From the NCBI GenBank assembly GCA_907163345.1, contig CAJQUN010000494.1:186001-250000 (forward strand): DNA of 64,000 nucleotides, given 5' to 3'. The position numbers and the translations under genes are program-made. The stretch comes from Haberlea rhodopensis. Taxonomy: Eukaryota > Streptophyta > Magnoliopsida > Lamiales > Gesneriaceae. Positions 44,313-55,959 of the stretch are shown here, piece after piece. Position 1 is the first letter of the stretch; each line of letters begins with the position of its first letter. Under the pieces are notes generated by a model. That model was given only the letters and a program-made list of their open reading frames with translations. It did no database searches and had not been told where the DNA came from.

Positions 44313-45094
44313 AATATATGTATGTTTTGAACTTGATTCTATGTAGTGTTGTGTTATGTATTATTTGCTTAAAACTCTAAGATCTTGAAAGCTAGATAAA
44401 CTATAGTTTAATAGTTTCATTGTTTATTAAGAATGGACCAGGTATTTTTTTGAGCAAGAGAGATTTAACAAGTTGAGACTAGAAAATTGTGATATTAAAA
44501 GCTACTTACGAAGTTATATGTAATTTTTAATTTGGGAGGAGATAAGTATACAACTTTGTGATTTTTTTATGACACTTTTAAGGAAGATGTCATTCAAAGT
44601 GACATTAAGCGATACATGACATGTTTTTGTAAAAAGAAAGAAAGAAAAATGTCATGTATGATCGTATCAAGAACCCACATTTGGTATCTTGTGTTTGAAA
44701 TATTTTTGGCTACCTCTGTACACACTATTCAATTGGGATATCACAACTCTTAGATGAATATCTACTCCCCAAACATTGAGTGAAAGATATTAATCTCATG
44801 ATGTAGTGCGGGATTTAGCAAAGAAGTATTCCATGTGTTCATTTCTTGATGATGTTAATTTGAATAAATTTAAATATGACCGATTGACAGTCTAAAAGAA
44901 AGTCCAAAACCCGGTGCTAATGATTACATCCACCATTTCAGAGTAATGATATCGTTGCATCCTTCATTAAACAGCTGCATTCGAATATGCTTTCGTTCAA
45001 AAAATTAGACAAAAGGTGGCATAATCACAGGGTTTCATTTTAAATTTTTACTTGCTTTAGATTTACCTATATATGTTGGTTATTTTTTTTTCCA
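44313..45094. other. Gene-free AT-rich interval
   Basis: No coding frame, repeat or transposon end was recognised between the LINE and the family C element. Confidence 0.4.
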
Positions 45095-45102
45095 CTTTAT
45101 GA

Positions 45103-46265
45103 CTAAGTCACATAAGTCTGATACGAGAATGGATGTGGATGCGGATGTGTGAGTGCGGCAATTTGCAAAAAATTGAGTGCGGGTGCGCCTTAATGCGCAT
45201 ATTAAAAAAACAATAAATAAATAATTATATATACATACACACCGATGAAATGAAGTTAAACATACATAATATACATCATATTTAACAAACTCACATCATT
45301 ATTATATTATTTACAAATTTACAATATGAAGTTCTTAACAACTTTGGTGTTTGCAGCTTTACCATTCTTAAAAAACATTAAAATTAGATTTTATTGAAGA
45401 ATCTAACATTTGCAGCTTTGCAAAAATGTTATAGCCAGTGATACAACGTAATTTGAATCTTGTATTTTAACGTTCGTCTAGTAAGAATTCTCCGAAAAAT
45501 ATATTGTAGAAATAGAAATGAAGTATTAAAGTTTTGTTTTATTTTAAGATATAAAATAACGAATTTGAAAAACGAAACCAAATTGTTCATATTTATTTTA
45601 ACATGTTTGGTAATAGTATGAATTTATTAAAAATGACTCAGATTATTTCCGGAGACTTATATTATTACTTTATGAAATGACTAATATAAACATTTAAATT
45701 AACTCAATAAAAATAAAAGTTTTATTTATAAAGTTCATTCTATTAATTTTCATGCAAAAAACTAAGATATCAAATTTATTATTATTTACTCCCCAAAAAT
45801 GTTGCAAAATCACAGATTTATCATACTTTCTTTTATCATATATTTTAATATTTCATATGTTATTATGTCTTTTCATGATTCATTATCTATCTATTTACCA
45901 TATAATATAATTTTCTTACCAACCCGAAATACCTAGAAACCATAAAAATTCATCTAAAACTAAAATCGAATTTTTTTTTATAATTACAAAAAAAAAAAAA
46001 TCGGAGAATTAAGGAGGATTAACAAGACTTAGTAACTTTAGTGCGCGACTTAGTAAATCTTAATGCGCGAATTAGGAAATCTTAGTGCGCGAATTAAGAA
46101 ATCTTAGTGCGCGAATTATAAAATCTTAGTGCGCGAACTAGAAATTCTTAAAGCGCGAACTAGAAATTCTTAAGTCGCCTTAATGCGCTACACGCGCACC
46201 GAGTTCGCCAGTTCGCAGTCGGAGCGCCAGTGCGTGGAGAGGGATAGGAGGATTATGTGACTTAG
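45103..46265. mobile_element. Non-autonomous DNA transposon, family C copy 1 (hAT-like)
   Basis: 1163 bp bounded by perfect 13-bp inverted repeats CTAAGTCACATAA and TTATGTGACTTAG, with an 8-bp target duplication CTTTATGA at 45095-45102 and 46266-46273. It is non-coding and AT-rich, with GATGCGGATG-type hexamers near the left end and a GCGCG tandem array near the right end. An 8-bp duplication fits hAT; the terminal sequence is not one I associate with a named family. A second copy in opposite orientation is at 55960-57075. Confidence 0.9.
46018..46175. repeat. GCGCG tandem array inside family C copy 1
   Basis: About seven units of 24-25 bp, consensus AAATCTTAGTGCGCGAATTA, running to 90 bp from the right terminus. 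The inverted copy at 56045-56170 has the same array. Subterminal arrays of this kind often serve as transposase binding sites; that is inferred here. Confidence 0.8.
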
Positions 46266-46517
46266 CTTTATGATTATTATAAAGTTATTCGCATAAGATT
46301 GGTGGCTCCACCGCTCTCTTTTACAACATTAAATATTGTATAACCACACGTAATTACATTTTTTTTAAAGTGTATAAGCTTTATTTTTTACGTCTAGAAT
46401 CATTTTCTTTTGCAGATAATAAAAACATTATATATACATATATCCTAAAATATATAATATATTTAAAGATTGATGGTGAAATAATGTATAATCATGGTTT
46501 TAAAGAATAAAGGAAAA

Positions 46518-46846
46518 ATACATTGAAACATTCATGTAGTTTGGGTCTATTCCGATTCAGTGACTAAAATTTTCAATGATCTTAGTAAGTCCCTAAAATT
46601 TTAAAAAATTTCTTAATTCAATTTCTGACATTAAATCGGTCATAAGAAACAAACATCAAGGATTGAACTGCCCTTAACTTTTAAAACTATACCTGAATCG
46701 ATCATTCTATGTTTGTTTCTCACGATCCACTTATTGTTGGGCTTGAACCGGGAATATTTTTAAAACTTTAGGGTCTAAAATTGATCACTAAGAATTTTAG
46801 GGATTGAATCACGAATGAACGAAACTAAAGAGATGTTTTAATGTAT
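46518..46846. mobile_element. MITE, family B copy 2
   Basis: Ends ATACATTGAAACATTCATGT and, from the right, ATACATTAAAACATCTCTTT. The interior repeats CTAAAATTTT and its complement, as in copy 1. Same orientation as copy 1, about 5.5 kb away. Non-coding. Confidence 0.65.
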
Positions 46847-47369
46847 TATACCAATAATACATTAATAAAATGATTTAAATATTGAAAGACAATGTCAAGA
46901 GTCTATATCTGTCGCCTTGGTGACTAATACTAATAACGATGTTTGATTATCAATTGCTAATCAAAGTTTTGAAATTATTATAGAAATCAACCTTTAATTT
47001 ATCTCTAATGGCTAATATGCATATCATGGTAAGATATAAAAAAAAAGAAAAAAAAGGAAAAAAAAAACATTATGATATTTATGTTACGTGAATAAATTGA
47101 ATCATACTTATTTAAAAAGCAATCGTGCAAGTTACTAATAAATTAACAATAATAAAAAAAAATTTGTATGTTCTACATAATTCGATGAAATAGGATAAGA
47201 AATACCAATTAATATGCAATATATCCCAGACAATTTCGCATGCTCATACGATCCTGAAATTCAACAAAATGAGTAATAATGATTTAATACGTACTGATAA
47301 TATATTTTATATTTGCAAATTTTGAGCATGAAACTTACAATAAATGATTTTGAAAAAATTGTACATATT
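46847..47369. other. 3' flank of the DUF1645 gene
   Basis: AT-rich DNA with an A-run at 47038-47070. No gene or transposon was recognised. Confidence 0.4.
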
Positions 47370-48413
47370 TTAAAGTTTCTTGATATCGGATGAGAAGAGA
47401 GATGGCTGAAATCCTAAACAACCCAATAATCCTTGTTTGTAAGGCAAGAAAGTTCTCTTCTTCATCTCTTCTGAAACAGCTTTATTTACTGTGTAATGCA
47501 ATTCATGAGCTGAGATTGGAGGGCCTGATCTCCTCCTCCTCGACGCTGATCCGTTGCTGCTATCTGTGGACCTGAAACTCGAATTCTTAACATCATTCGA
47601 ATGTGTTTTCTTGAACACAGAATACTTCCTCATCTGGTCTTTATCAGTTGCGTGGCTTTCCGATGCGCTTCTGAACAATAACAGGTCTTTAATCTTCCAT
47701 TTCTTGTGCCAAAATAAAGAAAACCCAGATATCAAAGAGGGATTTTCTGTCGGTTCCTGATTGGATTCTGTATCGAATAATAGATCAGAAACTCTGAGAG
47801 GAGACAAAGATCTTGTCGCCTTATGCCTGGATTGTGAAGGGCTCGAAGAATTGTTGAATCTTTCCCTTCCTCTTGTATAACTTTCTTGAAAATTTTGTTT
47901 CCGGGTCTCTTCCAGAGCTGCTGCAAACGGGTCCTGGAAAGAATCTTTCTTCCTGTGGCGTGGAGAGAATGCTTGTCTAAACATTTTCTTGGTTGATTTT
48001 GGCGAATCCAGGGCGGGTTTGTAATTTTGTTCGTAATGAAATATTGGAGGTGGCTTTAACGGCTTAATCTTGCCTCCATCAAAAAGCTCATCCGCCGACA
48101 AAGAAAGCCTCTCCAAGTTCCCAGTGAAATCAAATGCAAAATCTATCTCTTCCAAATCTTGATCAGCATCGCCGTAGTTTGAAGAGGCAGCAGTACTGAT
48201 CTGTTCTTCTTTACTTTTACGAATTCCAGGCTTTTCTTCCCAGTCAAACGGCACGGAAACATCGGCGGCGTAGACTCGTGGGCTGGCGGGAGCACTGTAA
48301 AAGAAAGAGCCGAAACGTTGAGGGCTGGAAGGAGCACTTATGTAAGGTGAAGTGGAGGCGCTGTCGAATTTGAAATCCATGTTTGTTGGTGGTTTCATCA
48401 TCTCCATCGCCAT
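47370..48413 (-). CDS. DUF1645 family protein (347 aa, intronless)
   Basis: A plant-specific protein with the recognised DUF1645 landmarks in order: SAPSSPQRFGSFFYSAPASP (26-45), the signature VPFDWEEKPG (54-63), ELFDGGKIKPLKPPP (109-123), WKIKDLLLFRSAS (239-251), a basic RRRR cluster (292-295, possible nuclear signal) and the conserved C-terminus from AHELHYTVNKAVSEEMKK (302-319) to KQGLLGCLGF. Most of the chain is Ser-rich and probably disordered. Rice members of the family affect grain size and stress response, but no biochemical activity is established. The start is the first in-frame ATG, about 55-60 bases below a TATA box. No lesions. The length is normal for the family. Confidence 0.92.
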   Translation of the reverse strand: MAMEMMKPPTNMDFKFDSASTSPYISAPSSPQRFGSFFYSAPASPRVYAADVSVPFDWEEKPGIRKSKEEQISTAASSNYGDADQDLEEIDFAFDFTGNLERLSLSADELFDGGKIKPLKPPPIFHYEQNYKPALDSPKSTKKMFRQAFSPRHRKKDSFQDPFAAALEETRKQNFQESYTRGRERFNNSSSPSQSRHKATRSLSPLRVSDLLFDTESNQEPTENPSLISGFSLFWHKKWKIKDLLLFRSASESHATDKDQMRKYSVFKKTHSNDVKNSSFRSTDSSNGSASRRRRSGPPISAHELHYTVNKAVSEEMKKRTFLPYKQGLLGCLGFQPSLFSSDIKKL

Positions 48414-48465
48414 ATCTATTGTTATAGTGTGTGTAAGGAGAGAATTGATTGCTGAATTAAAATGG

Positions 48466-48477
48466 AATTTATATATA
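48466..48477 (-). promoter_or_regulatory. TATA box of the DUF1645 gene
   Basis: The minus strand reads ATTTATATATAAATTCC, 55-60 bases upstream of the ATG, implying a leader of about 25-30 nt rich in CT and CA. Confidence 0.65.
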
Positions 48478-48555
48478 AATGATGGGGTAGGAAAGGGGAA
48501 GGAAGAGACAGAGCTTTTTGACTCGAATTTGGGCTTACATTATTACGGTTTCATT

Positions 48556-48695
48556 GTTACTGCCCTTAAGGGCACTTCCTTCAAAGACATTATCCACCAT
48601 CTATTTAGAATCTTTTTTTTTTCTTTTTTTAAAAAAAGATTACAAATGAATGGTGATGATGCCCCTACGGGCACTACCCTTAAGGGCATCATCAA
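48556..48695. repeat. Small foldback repeat with CCCTTAAGGGCA palindromes
   Basis: GCCCTTAAGGGCA occurs near both ends (48562 and about 48680) as a self-complementary word, with T-run and A-run arms meeting at about 48630. It looks like a short MITE in the DUF1645 promoter region. No target duplication was identified. Confidence 0.45.
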
Positions 48696-50500
48696 ACAAA
48701 CCCATTATTACTATGTGTGTCACTGCTCCACATTTCATTTTCTTGACGGACACTTCTAACCAATCCTATATATATTAAAAAGGTAAACTTCAAATATGGT
48801 CTCATCGTAGCCATAAACTTTTAAGACTAATCAAATATAATTTCATAAAAATTGTTTTAATCAAAAATAGCATCAGACTTTATTTTTAGTTAATAGTAGT
48901 CTCAAACTTTTGTTTTTAATTAAAATTGATTTCAAAGCTATAATCAACTATGTGACGACTTTGTTAAAAAATAATTTCAATTGGACTAAATTTATTAAAC
49001 ATTTTTGTGAGATTTCTTGAAGACTATATATGATTATCATAAAATTTTGGAACTAGTATTGAAAAAGTTCATATTCTACGAACCATTTTTTAAAATTTAC
49101 CCCAAAGTGAGATTCATAAAGTAATTAATTCATAATATTTATCTGATGAGACTGAGATTCATAAAGTAATTAATCTTTTTAATCTTCGAACATACCAAAT
49201 TTCCCCCAAAATATCCCAATCATAATAATTTTATTCTTATGAAATGTAAACTATAATATTATAAAAAGTCAACCGGAAAAAAACATTTGTTCCAACATAG
49301 TTACCCATTATATAATACTCTTGTCCCATATTGTTTGTTAATGAAAATTTAAAACGGTTTATAAAAGCTTACAATGAACTATTATATCAACTTGGGTTAA
49401 CCATTTTCGTAGAGCAATGATGAATATGAAATAGCTATGCTGTCATGCTTGCGCGGGCCCGGACTGTGACACATTATATACAAAAATTTAGTAGCATAGA
49501 CACATTGCATTTCAATGGGTATTAGTATAAGACCACTTAGGAAAAAAACAAAGTATTTAAATCAAGAGGGTATATCAGTCTTTTCTCATGATAAAGAGAT
49601 TTTAGTCGAATTAAGTCTGATTTTCAGAGTGGAGCATAACCCTTCCTTTATCAAGAATTTTTATAATTATTTGAAAGTAAACATGCCAACGATGGATTAT
49701 CCAATCTTTTTTATTAAATATCGTTTACTTTTTCCCCAATTCAACTGTTTCAAATTCTAAAATCCAATAACTTACTTTCCGATTCAACAAAGGTGATCAA
49801 ATTTGTTTGTCATACTTTAAATAGCAAAATCAAAACAAAGCCATATATATAAAAAGGACAAATTCGGCATACAAATCTTTACTATGCGGGGAGTTTATTG
49901 AAGGGTTCGAATCATTTTAGACCTAATGTACGCAATAATTTTCTTGCACTATAAAATACTATTTTCGCGACGTGACATCCAGGTCATTTGAAATAATTTT
50001 ACCGTTGCGGCAATGCTTATTAAAATTATATAATATATGATTTTAAATTTAAGTGGTCTTCGGTTAGATGATGGTTACATTTTGATATTAAATTGGGTCA
50101 ACCATATACAGCTGCAAGTGTTATTAGTAGAAATGCTAATTAAGCATATGCCATATTTCTTATAATTAAAAATATTTGTTTGAAATCCTAATTTGTGTTC
50201 TACGATCAATTGCGTGCTTTGGTACTATTGGTTTAATTCCTATTATTCTTTTTGTTTTAATTTGCAGTGACCATTAATAATTATATCTTTTATTTGGTCA
50301 ACCGACATGGGAAATATTTTGTATATCACAGCAATTTACGCATAGTATTTAAATATTTTTTTATATTTAGATAAATTGAATTATTATTTTGATAAAATCT
50401 ATACTATACTTTTAAATTTTTTTACAAAAATACGACCTTTGCTTTTGAATAAAAAAATATAACTGGTGACGCAAGCTAGATCACTACATGGGATTTATTC
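48696..50500. other. Gene-free interval
   Basis: AT-rich DNA without protein-like frames. A 22-bp direct repeat GAGATTCATAAAGTAATTAA occurs at 49109 and 49154. The stretch 49500-49640 has loose similarity to 57080-57200 (ATTTAAATCAA, ATATCA-TCTTTTC words), probably an old dispersed repeat. Confidence 0.4.
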
Positions 50501-50637
50501 TATGCTACCTCATGGGGTAGTGTCCCATGGAGTACATTCAACCATTCATTGAGAATATTCCGACTTAACATTATTGTGAATATTTTCAATGAATGGTTAG
50601 ATGTACCCCATGAGACACTATCCCATAGGATAGCATA
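50501..50637. repeat. 137-bp foldback: 60-bp arms, 17-bp loop
   Basis: The arms 50501-50560 and 50578-50637 start and end TATGCTA/TAGCATA and pair at about 51 of 60 positions without gaps. The direct repeat TCACTACATGG lies outside on both sides (50481-50491 and 50645-50655). It is either a foldback MITE or a hairpin-RNA source; the sequence alone does not decide. Confidence 0.85.
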
Positions 50638-51727
50638 TAATATTTCACTACATGGATGCTCAATTGTTCAGTGACAATGACTCAAAATTAAGCAAGAACA
50701 AAATCACATCAAAGGGCGTCGGGTTGTTTCAGACAAAACCCACCAATGCTCAAGTCTGGGATTCTGAATAAAAATATGTAAACTAGGTTTGAACATAGAT
50801 GCATATTAGCCGAGGTATGAGCATGTGACATCGGAGATATTAAGTATTCATTTCTAGCTAATGATGTTAAACCGAGCTCCCACGCTTTTTCGGGATGGAT
50901 AAGGATTCATGCTCATTTTAGGCAGACTCAAATTCGAGTAACGTTTGGCGCACAAAAATTGATTTAGCCCTTCCCCACTAAATAATAATAATAATAGTAA
51001 TAGTAATAATAATGTTAAACCAATCAAACTTATTTATTGGGTTTTTGGCACGTAATCCCCCCGTGATATTGAAAATATGCATTTTACCCCATGTCGTTTG
51101 AAAATAGGTAGTTTACCCATGTGGTTTGAAAAAACTGCTAAACACCCATTCCATATATGATTTGTGCCATATTTTATGTTTGTGCTTGTTAAAACATCAA
51201 TTGTGTATTTGAGGGGTAAATTTCACCTAAATAATAAAATATGGGTAATTTGTCTATTTAGAATAACATATGGGGTAATTTGTGCCTAAAGAGTAATATA
51301 TGGGGTAAATTGCACCTAAAATTAGGAGGAAGTGACAATTTATTATGTGGTAATGGTGAATTCGATCAGTGCCCGTGGTTAAAATAGGTAGAACGTTCTC
51401 CCATGGTTTGTGACTAGAGGAGTGTGGAAAACACCCCATCCTAAACGATGGTATTTTGTCATCATAAACCAAAAAAAGCTTAAAATTCTGAAGGGATCGA
51501 TGATCTGTGTTTTGCAAACCAATGGTGTAAAATGCTATTAGAAACATTGGGTAAATTACAACTAGCTCCTTATTCAATTATCTAACACGGTATGTATTAA
51601 TTTTAAAAATATAAAACCGAAGCTTAGTATAAGATTATTGAACTGAAACTTGGTAAAGTTTTGGAGTGGTAGCTGTCATAAGGTTCTCGTACATTTATTT
51701 CGCAGGTAATACAATTCATTCCTTTGC
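50638..51727. other. Gene-free interval downstream of the carboxypeptidase gene
   Basis: Contains an (AAT)n microsatellite at 50982-51013 and a field (51050-51330) of repeated words such as ATATGGGGTAA and GTAATTTGTCTATTT, a degenerate dispersed repeat also seen in intron 7 of the carboxypeptidase gene (51910-52200). No gene is supported. Confidence 0.45.
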
Positions 51728-54351
51728 TTATCCATCACTTGGAGGAAGAGTTCCCTCTAAGAACGATGAAAACAAGGCAAGTGCGCGCTCAGGCTGATAA
51801 CTTGGAACAAAATGTCCAGCTCCACGTACTGTCACAAATGTTAAATTCTGATATTCCACGGCGTAACCTCCCACCTAATAGTAACAACAAGTCGACTAAG
51901 TGGTAATTTTATCTCATGTGTATCGTTAATAGGAACTTTACCTCTTGTGGTTTTCAAAATAGACAGTTTATATTCATGCGGCTTTCAAAATAGGCAGTTT
52001 AACACTTGTGGTTCTCAAACATAGCACACTGCCCCCTTACATTGAGATGATGAGGTGTTTTGCATATATTTACAGACCATATGAGTAAAATGTCTATTTT
52101 CAAAACACGTTGGTGTAAACTGTCTATTTTCAAAACTACATTGATAAACTGTATATTTTTAAATAATATGGGTGTAAATTGTTTATTTAAAAAACTAAGT
52201 TAATTTTGTTCTTACCTCGCCTTGGTTGTACCATGGATACCAAGGAGTCTTGACTAATGACCCGAGCCTAGGCATTGAGTACCTAGTGGTTGTAACTGGT
52301 ACCACACCGTCTACATCTCCACTGCAGACGAATTCAAATCATGTTACTTAATTTCCAAATTTTGATTATTAATGTTAACTTTATTAGTGAGCTTCAATCA
52401 CAAAAGATCACATATACACATGCAAGAAAATTATGTCACTAAAATTCTTACCTATAGATCCAAACTCTAATGCCACTAGCCATCAATTCCTTAATGATAG
52501 GTAATACTGTAAAGGGACCACCCTGCCAGTGAGAATTCACGTAGTCGCTGCATCAAACCCAAAATAATATCAAGTTACATGGCTTTAATACTCGAAATTT
52601 TGACCCACGAGCCTTTCTCAAGAGGTCACCATTCCACTTTGGGATTACTTGGCTCAAGATCGAGTCTGGCTCAAGATCGAGTCTGAAAAACTCTTTTAAG
52701 ATACTCCACTCCCCAGTTATAAAAAAAATACTCGAAATTTTGACTCCCCCGGAATAGCCGGGTGGTAAGTTATCTTGTCCCCTCTGAGAGTGACTTGTGT
52801 TCGAGTAGGATAGTAACCCAAAAATCTTTACAAAAATTCAAATTCAGCTCCCCCATATAAAAAAAAAAACACTCGAAATTTTGATAATAACATTTTGAGT
52901 CATGAATCACAGTACCTGCAGTTTTCCCACGGTCTCGAAATTCCTGTGACATTGGCATGAAGAGACTTCTGCACCTCAAGAGTATTCAGATACAAAGTGA
53001 CATAGTTATCTGAGCATGGATCAAATCTAGATACCTGTTTCCAGTTTTATTATAATATATTAGTCAGTGATATGGTTCCATAACATGAAAGTTAACGCAT
53101 ATGAATTAGCATATACCGAGGAAGAACTTGAAGATGAAGAGCATAATGGAGCGTAAATATCGTAAGGGTAGATGTTGCCTGCGGCATCATATGCTTGATG
53201 CACATAATCTAGACAGACTTGTGTCAAATTGGCGCCGTACGACATATTACAGTTCTCTACGATGCCCTCATGAATCTCATCGGATATGAGGGCGTGTGTC
53301 CAAAGGAAATCAAACTGGCCTTTTGCTTGATCTTCATAGTCAATATATGCATTCCCAATCTGAAAATAATCACATTTTATGAAATTCTTGAGAGACTTTA
53401 TGTTTTTTTTTTGTTTTTTTACTGCTTCTCAATCAAACTTACAGCAATCCCTTTTAAGTTTATGACAGTTTGATTTGTGATTCTGTTGTTTTTAATGATC
53501 AAATCAGCAAGTTGAGGCACGTAGTGACCGGCATAACTCTCTCCGGTTATGTAGAAATCTCGGGTTTTATATTCCGGGAATCTTTCCAACCAGTTGATTA
53601 AAAATGTGTAAGAATCTTCTGCTGTTTTTTTGTCTCCTGTTTTATAATCAGATGATGTATTCGAGTACGAGAATCCAACTCCAGCGGGAGATTCCAGGAA
53701 TATGATATTTGCCACTGCATAAAATCTGATTATTTCATAGTGAAATATATGAAAACAAGAAATTGAAAAAGAGAAAATGGAATACTTACAATTGTTCCAA
53801 GCATTTTTGTTATACCATAGAGTTTTCCCATCTGGATTTACTCGGAAGGGTCCAAGTTCTGTCAATGCTCCGGCTCCTATTGAAGAGCATCCGGGCCCTG
53901 GAATTTCAAGATTTTACCACTAAGTTTCTTGGGGGGAAAAAAAGCAGTGAGTCCAAAATTTTGAACTTTTATATTAGTCACTGTTCCGTTAACCTCCATT
54001 TAGCCACAGCACTAAAGGCTTTGTAGAGGAGTCTTCAGACTCGGTTAACCAATAAAACAGTGCTCTCCCTGCAGCAGGATCGACCGTGACATAACCCGAA
54101 TACTGAGAAAAGTTAACTGCCGGTTGACCAGGTAACGTTAGTACTCGATCTGCATCTTTTAGTCCCTCCTGAGATGTTACATATATTGGTGAATATTTAA
54201 CTGAAATATCTTCAACATCGTGATTTTCGGATACTCTTGTCCTTCGAAAGTTGATGAATGCTTCAAGAACGCCTCGTTCTACCCCTCCATAGCATTGCAA
54301 CAAAGCCGATAGATACAGAGCAGAAAGGAAAACAACGAAAGCCCTTTTCAT
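51728..54351 (-). CDS. Serine carboxypeptidase-like protein (8 exons, 482 aa)
   Basis: Exons: 54351-53994, 53897-53790, 53714-53443, 53359-53117, 53034-52916, 52547-52452, 52321-52216 and 51874-51728; GT-AG throughout, 1449 nt in frame. A signal peptide (MKRAFVVFLSALYLSALLQC) sends it to the secretory route, likely vacuole or apoplast. The peptidase S10 fold shows the NGGPGCSS oxyanion block across exons 1/2, catalytic Ser215 in GESYAGHY, the Asp motif SGDVDGVVP (399-407) and His455 in GAGHFVPSYQP. The family either removes C-terminal residues or acts as acyltransferases; the general layout favours the peptidase-type clade (SCPL31/40-like), an inference. An unusual Ser run lies at the end of exon 4. 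Intron 5 is mostly two SINE-like insertions. No lesion. A defective duplicate is at 62330-63377. Confidence 0.93.
52604..52729 (+). mobile_element. SINE-like insertion A in intron 5 of the carboxypeptidase gene
   Basis: 126 bp between two perfect copies of ACTCGAAATTTTGA (52590-52603, 52730-52743), ending CTCCCCAGTTATAAAAAAAAT. It holds an internal direct repeat GGCTCAAGATCGAGTCT. The tail resembles that of insertion B; the 5' part is not clearly tRNA-like. Confidence 0.6.
52744..52870 (+). mobile_element. tRNA-derived SINE insertion B in intron 5 of the carboxypeptidase gene
   Basis: 127 bp with an A-box-like TAGCCGGGTGG near 52754 and a B-box-like TGTTCGAGTAG near 52798, ending CTCCCCCATAT plus an A-run. 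It lies between the second and third copies of ACTCGAAATTTTGA (52730-52743, 52871-52884). Confidence 0.75.
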
Positions 54352-54391
54352 TTTAATTTGCTATGAAACCACCACAGTAGAAGCCTTGTTT

Positions 54392-54402
54392 CATTTATAT
54401 GT
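54392..54402 (-). promoter_or_regulatory. TATA box of the carboxypeptidase gene
   Basis: The minus strand reads ACATATAAATG about 45 bases above the ATG, giving a very short leader. The same stretch is conserved upstream of the pseudogene (about 63415). Confidence 0.55.
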
Positions 54403-54599
54403 ATGCTTCTTGGGCATTTCTTGAACAAGAATATCATTGTTTGTTATTGTTGGACTTGTCTTTGATCAGTATTATCAATGTTTTAGGACACCTAGAGGCG
54501 ACAACATCCCCAAATAAATAACTACGATATGTAACTTTCTCTAAAAATGTAAGTTTTGTCCAATAATGTACATTAGGTTTCCTTTCTTCCTTTCTCCCT

Positions 54600-54792
54600 C
54601 TATTTTTTTTAATGATAGGAGAACTCGCAGCCGCTACTCTTTTGGTGTGCACTAGGTAAACCATCGGGCTTATGTAATAACCTGCAACCACGCTAGCCAG
54701 GTAAACGTACTAGGCAAGGCCATTGTTAGGTAGGGGATCGAACTCTTGACCAAAAGATTTCGCTCTCAACTACTCCACCAACTTGCCCAGCG
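54600..54792 (-). mobile_element. tRNA-derived SINE
   Basis: On the minus strand an A-box-like GTTGGTGGAGTAGTTGAG (54765-54783) is followed about 30 bases later by a B-box-like AGTTCGATCCCC (54733-54744). It continues through a tRNA-unrelated body and ends in an A-rich tail (T-run at 54603-54610 on plus). No coding content. Target duplications are unclear. Confidence 0.75.
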
Positions 54793-55193
54793 TGCTAGGT
54801 TTTCCTTCTTGTTCCTGGCCTGCCATTGTTTATTTGATCCTGGCCTGCCATTGTTTATTTGAAGAGTTACTCTTACATATTCGTATAGTGCCTTTGGAAG
54901 TAATGTTGAGGACATTGAGAAACTATAGACAGAAGATCAAAGAGCGTGATTATAAACAATTGAACAAGAAACAATGGCAGGCTTGCCGAATGTTATTGTC
55001 CAGTTGTTATTTGTTTAAACCAAATTATGATTAGAAAACTCACTACACGGCAGTTGATCACAAATACCAATATTTTGTGAAAAATAAAATATAATGAAAT
55101 AGGAACTCAATTATGACATTTGACGGAAACAATTACTCCAATATTAGGCTGTATTTTATATTAAAATTTTAATATATACACATGCATTGCGAG

Positions 55194-55540
55194 CTAAATC
55201 ACATAAGTCTGATGCACTGGTAGATGCGGATGCGGGTAAGCATACGCGAGTACGTCAATTTTTAAAAAATTTGGGGGCGTGTGCTCCTATTAAAAACTTA
55301 TATATATATATAGGTTTTGTAGATAAAAAAAAAACTATAAAAATAATGAATAGTTACACACTGTACTACCAGCATGTGGATTGACTGCTAAAGTACGTTC
55401 TGTATCAAAGGGAGGTAGAGTTCTAAGACCATGGAAAGGTAAGCTCTATATAAAACATACCTAATATACATCATATTTTACAGAAATTAAATCATTTTTA
55501 TATAATTTACAATATGAAGTTCTTAACAAAATATTATCAC
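55194..55540. mobile_element. Family C element, truncated copy
   Basis: Starts CTAAATCACATAAGTCTGATG, one mismatch from the family C end, continues with GATGCGGATGCGGG and shares the TTACAATATGAAGTTCTTAACAA block of copy 1, then loses similarity. No partner terminus was found. DNA from 55541 to 55951 shows no gene. Confidence 0.65.
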
Positions 55541-55959
55541 TCAAAAAGTAATCTTTCAAAATAAGGTTTAACAAAAAAGATAATATAAATGACAATAATC
55601 TCAAATAAAATCTTTAGTTGATGTTTTGCTAATCTAATATTCTAATTCTCAATCTTTTTCTTTTTCTTTTTCTTTGCAATTTATTTTCTTTCAATCCCAC
55701 TTTTTTTTTTGTTTAAGGGTTGCTCGCCCTACCGGTCTTTTCCACGAGAAGCTGATGCCAGAACGACTATAGGAATATTTAATAATAAGTCGCGACCTTG
55801 TAAAACATAAATCTCGACTTAGCAAAACTCAGTTCGTCTTAAATCGTCATATGCAAGACCTGGGCATGAGATTACGATCGAAGCCGGATGATGGTAGAAG
55901 CCATTGGATATTGGCATTATGATCTAATACTAAAATCAGTGTACGGATGAGGGTATAAG

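Noticed and set aside
49515..49760. 81-codon frame in the gene-free interval
   Set aside because: The surrounding DNA is a weak dispersed repeat related to 57080-57200, and the peptide shows no family resemblance.
54733..54783. A possible tRNA gene (A-box and B-box present)
   Set aside because: The internal promoter boxes are followed by unrelated sequence and an A-rich tail, with no cloverleaf or anticodon arm that I can fold, so a SINE is the better reading.
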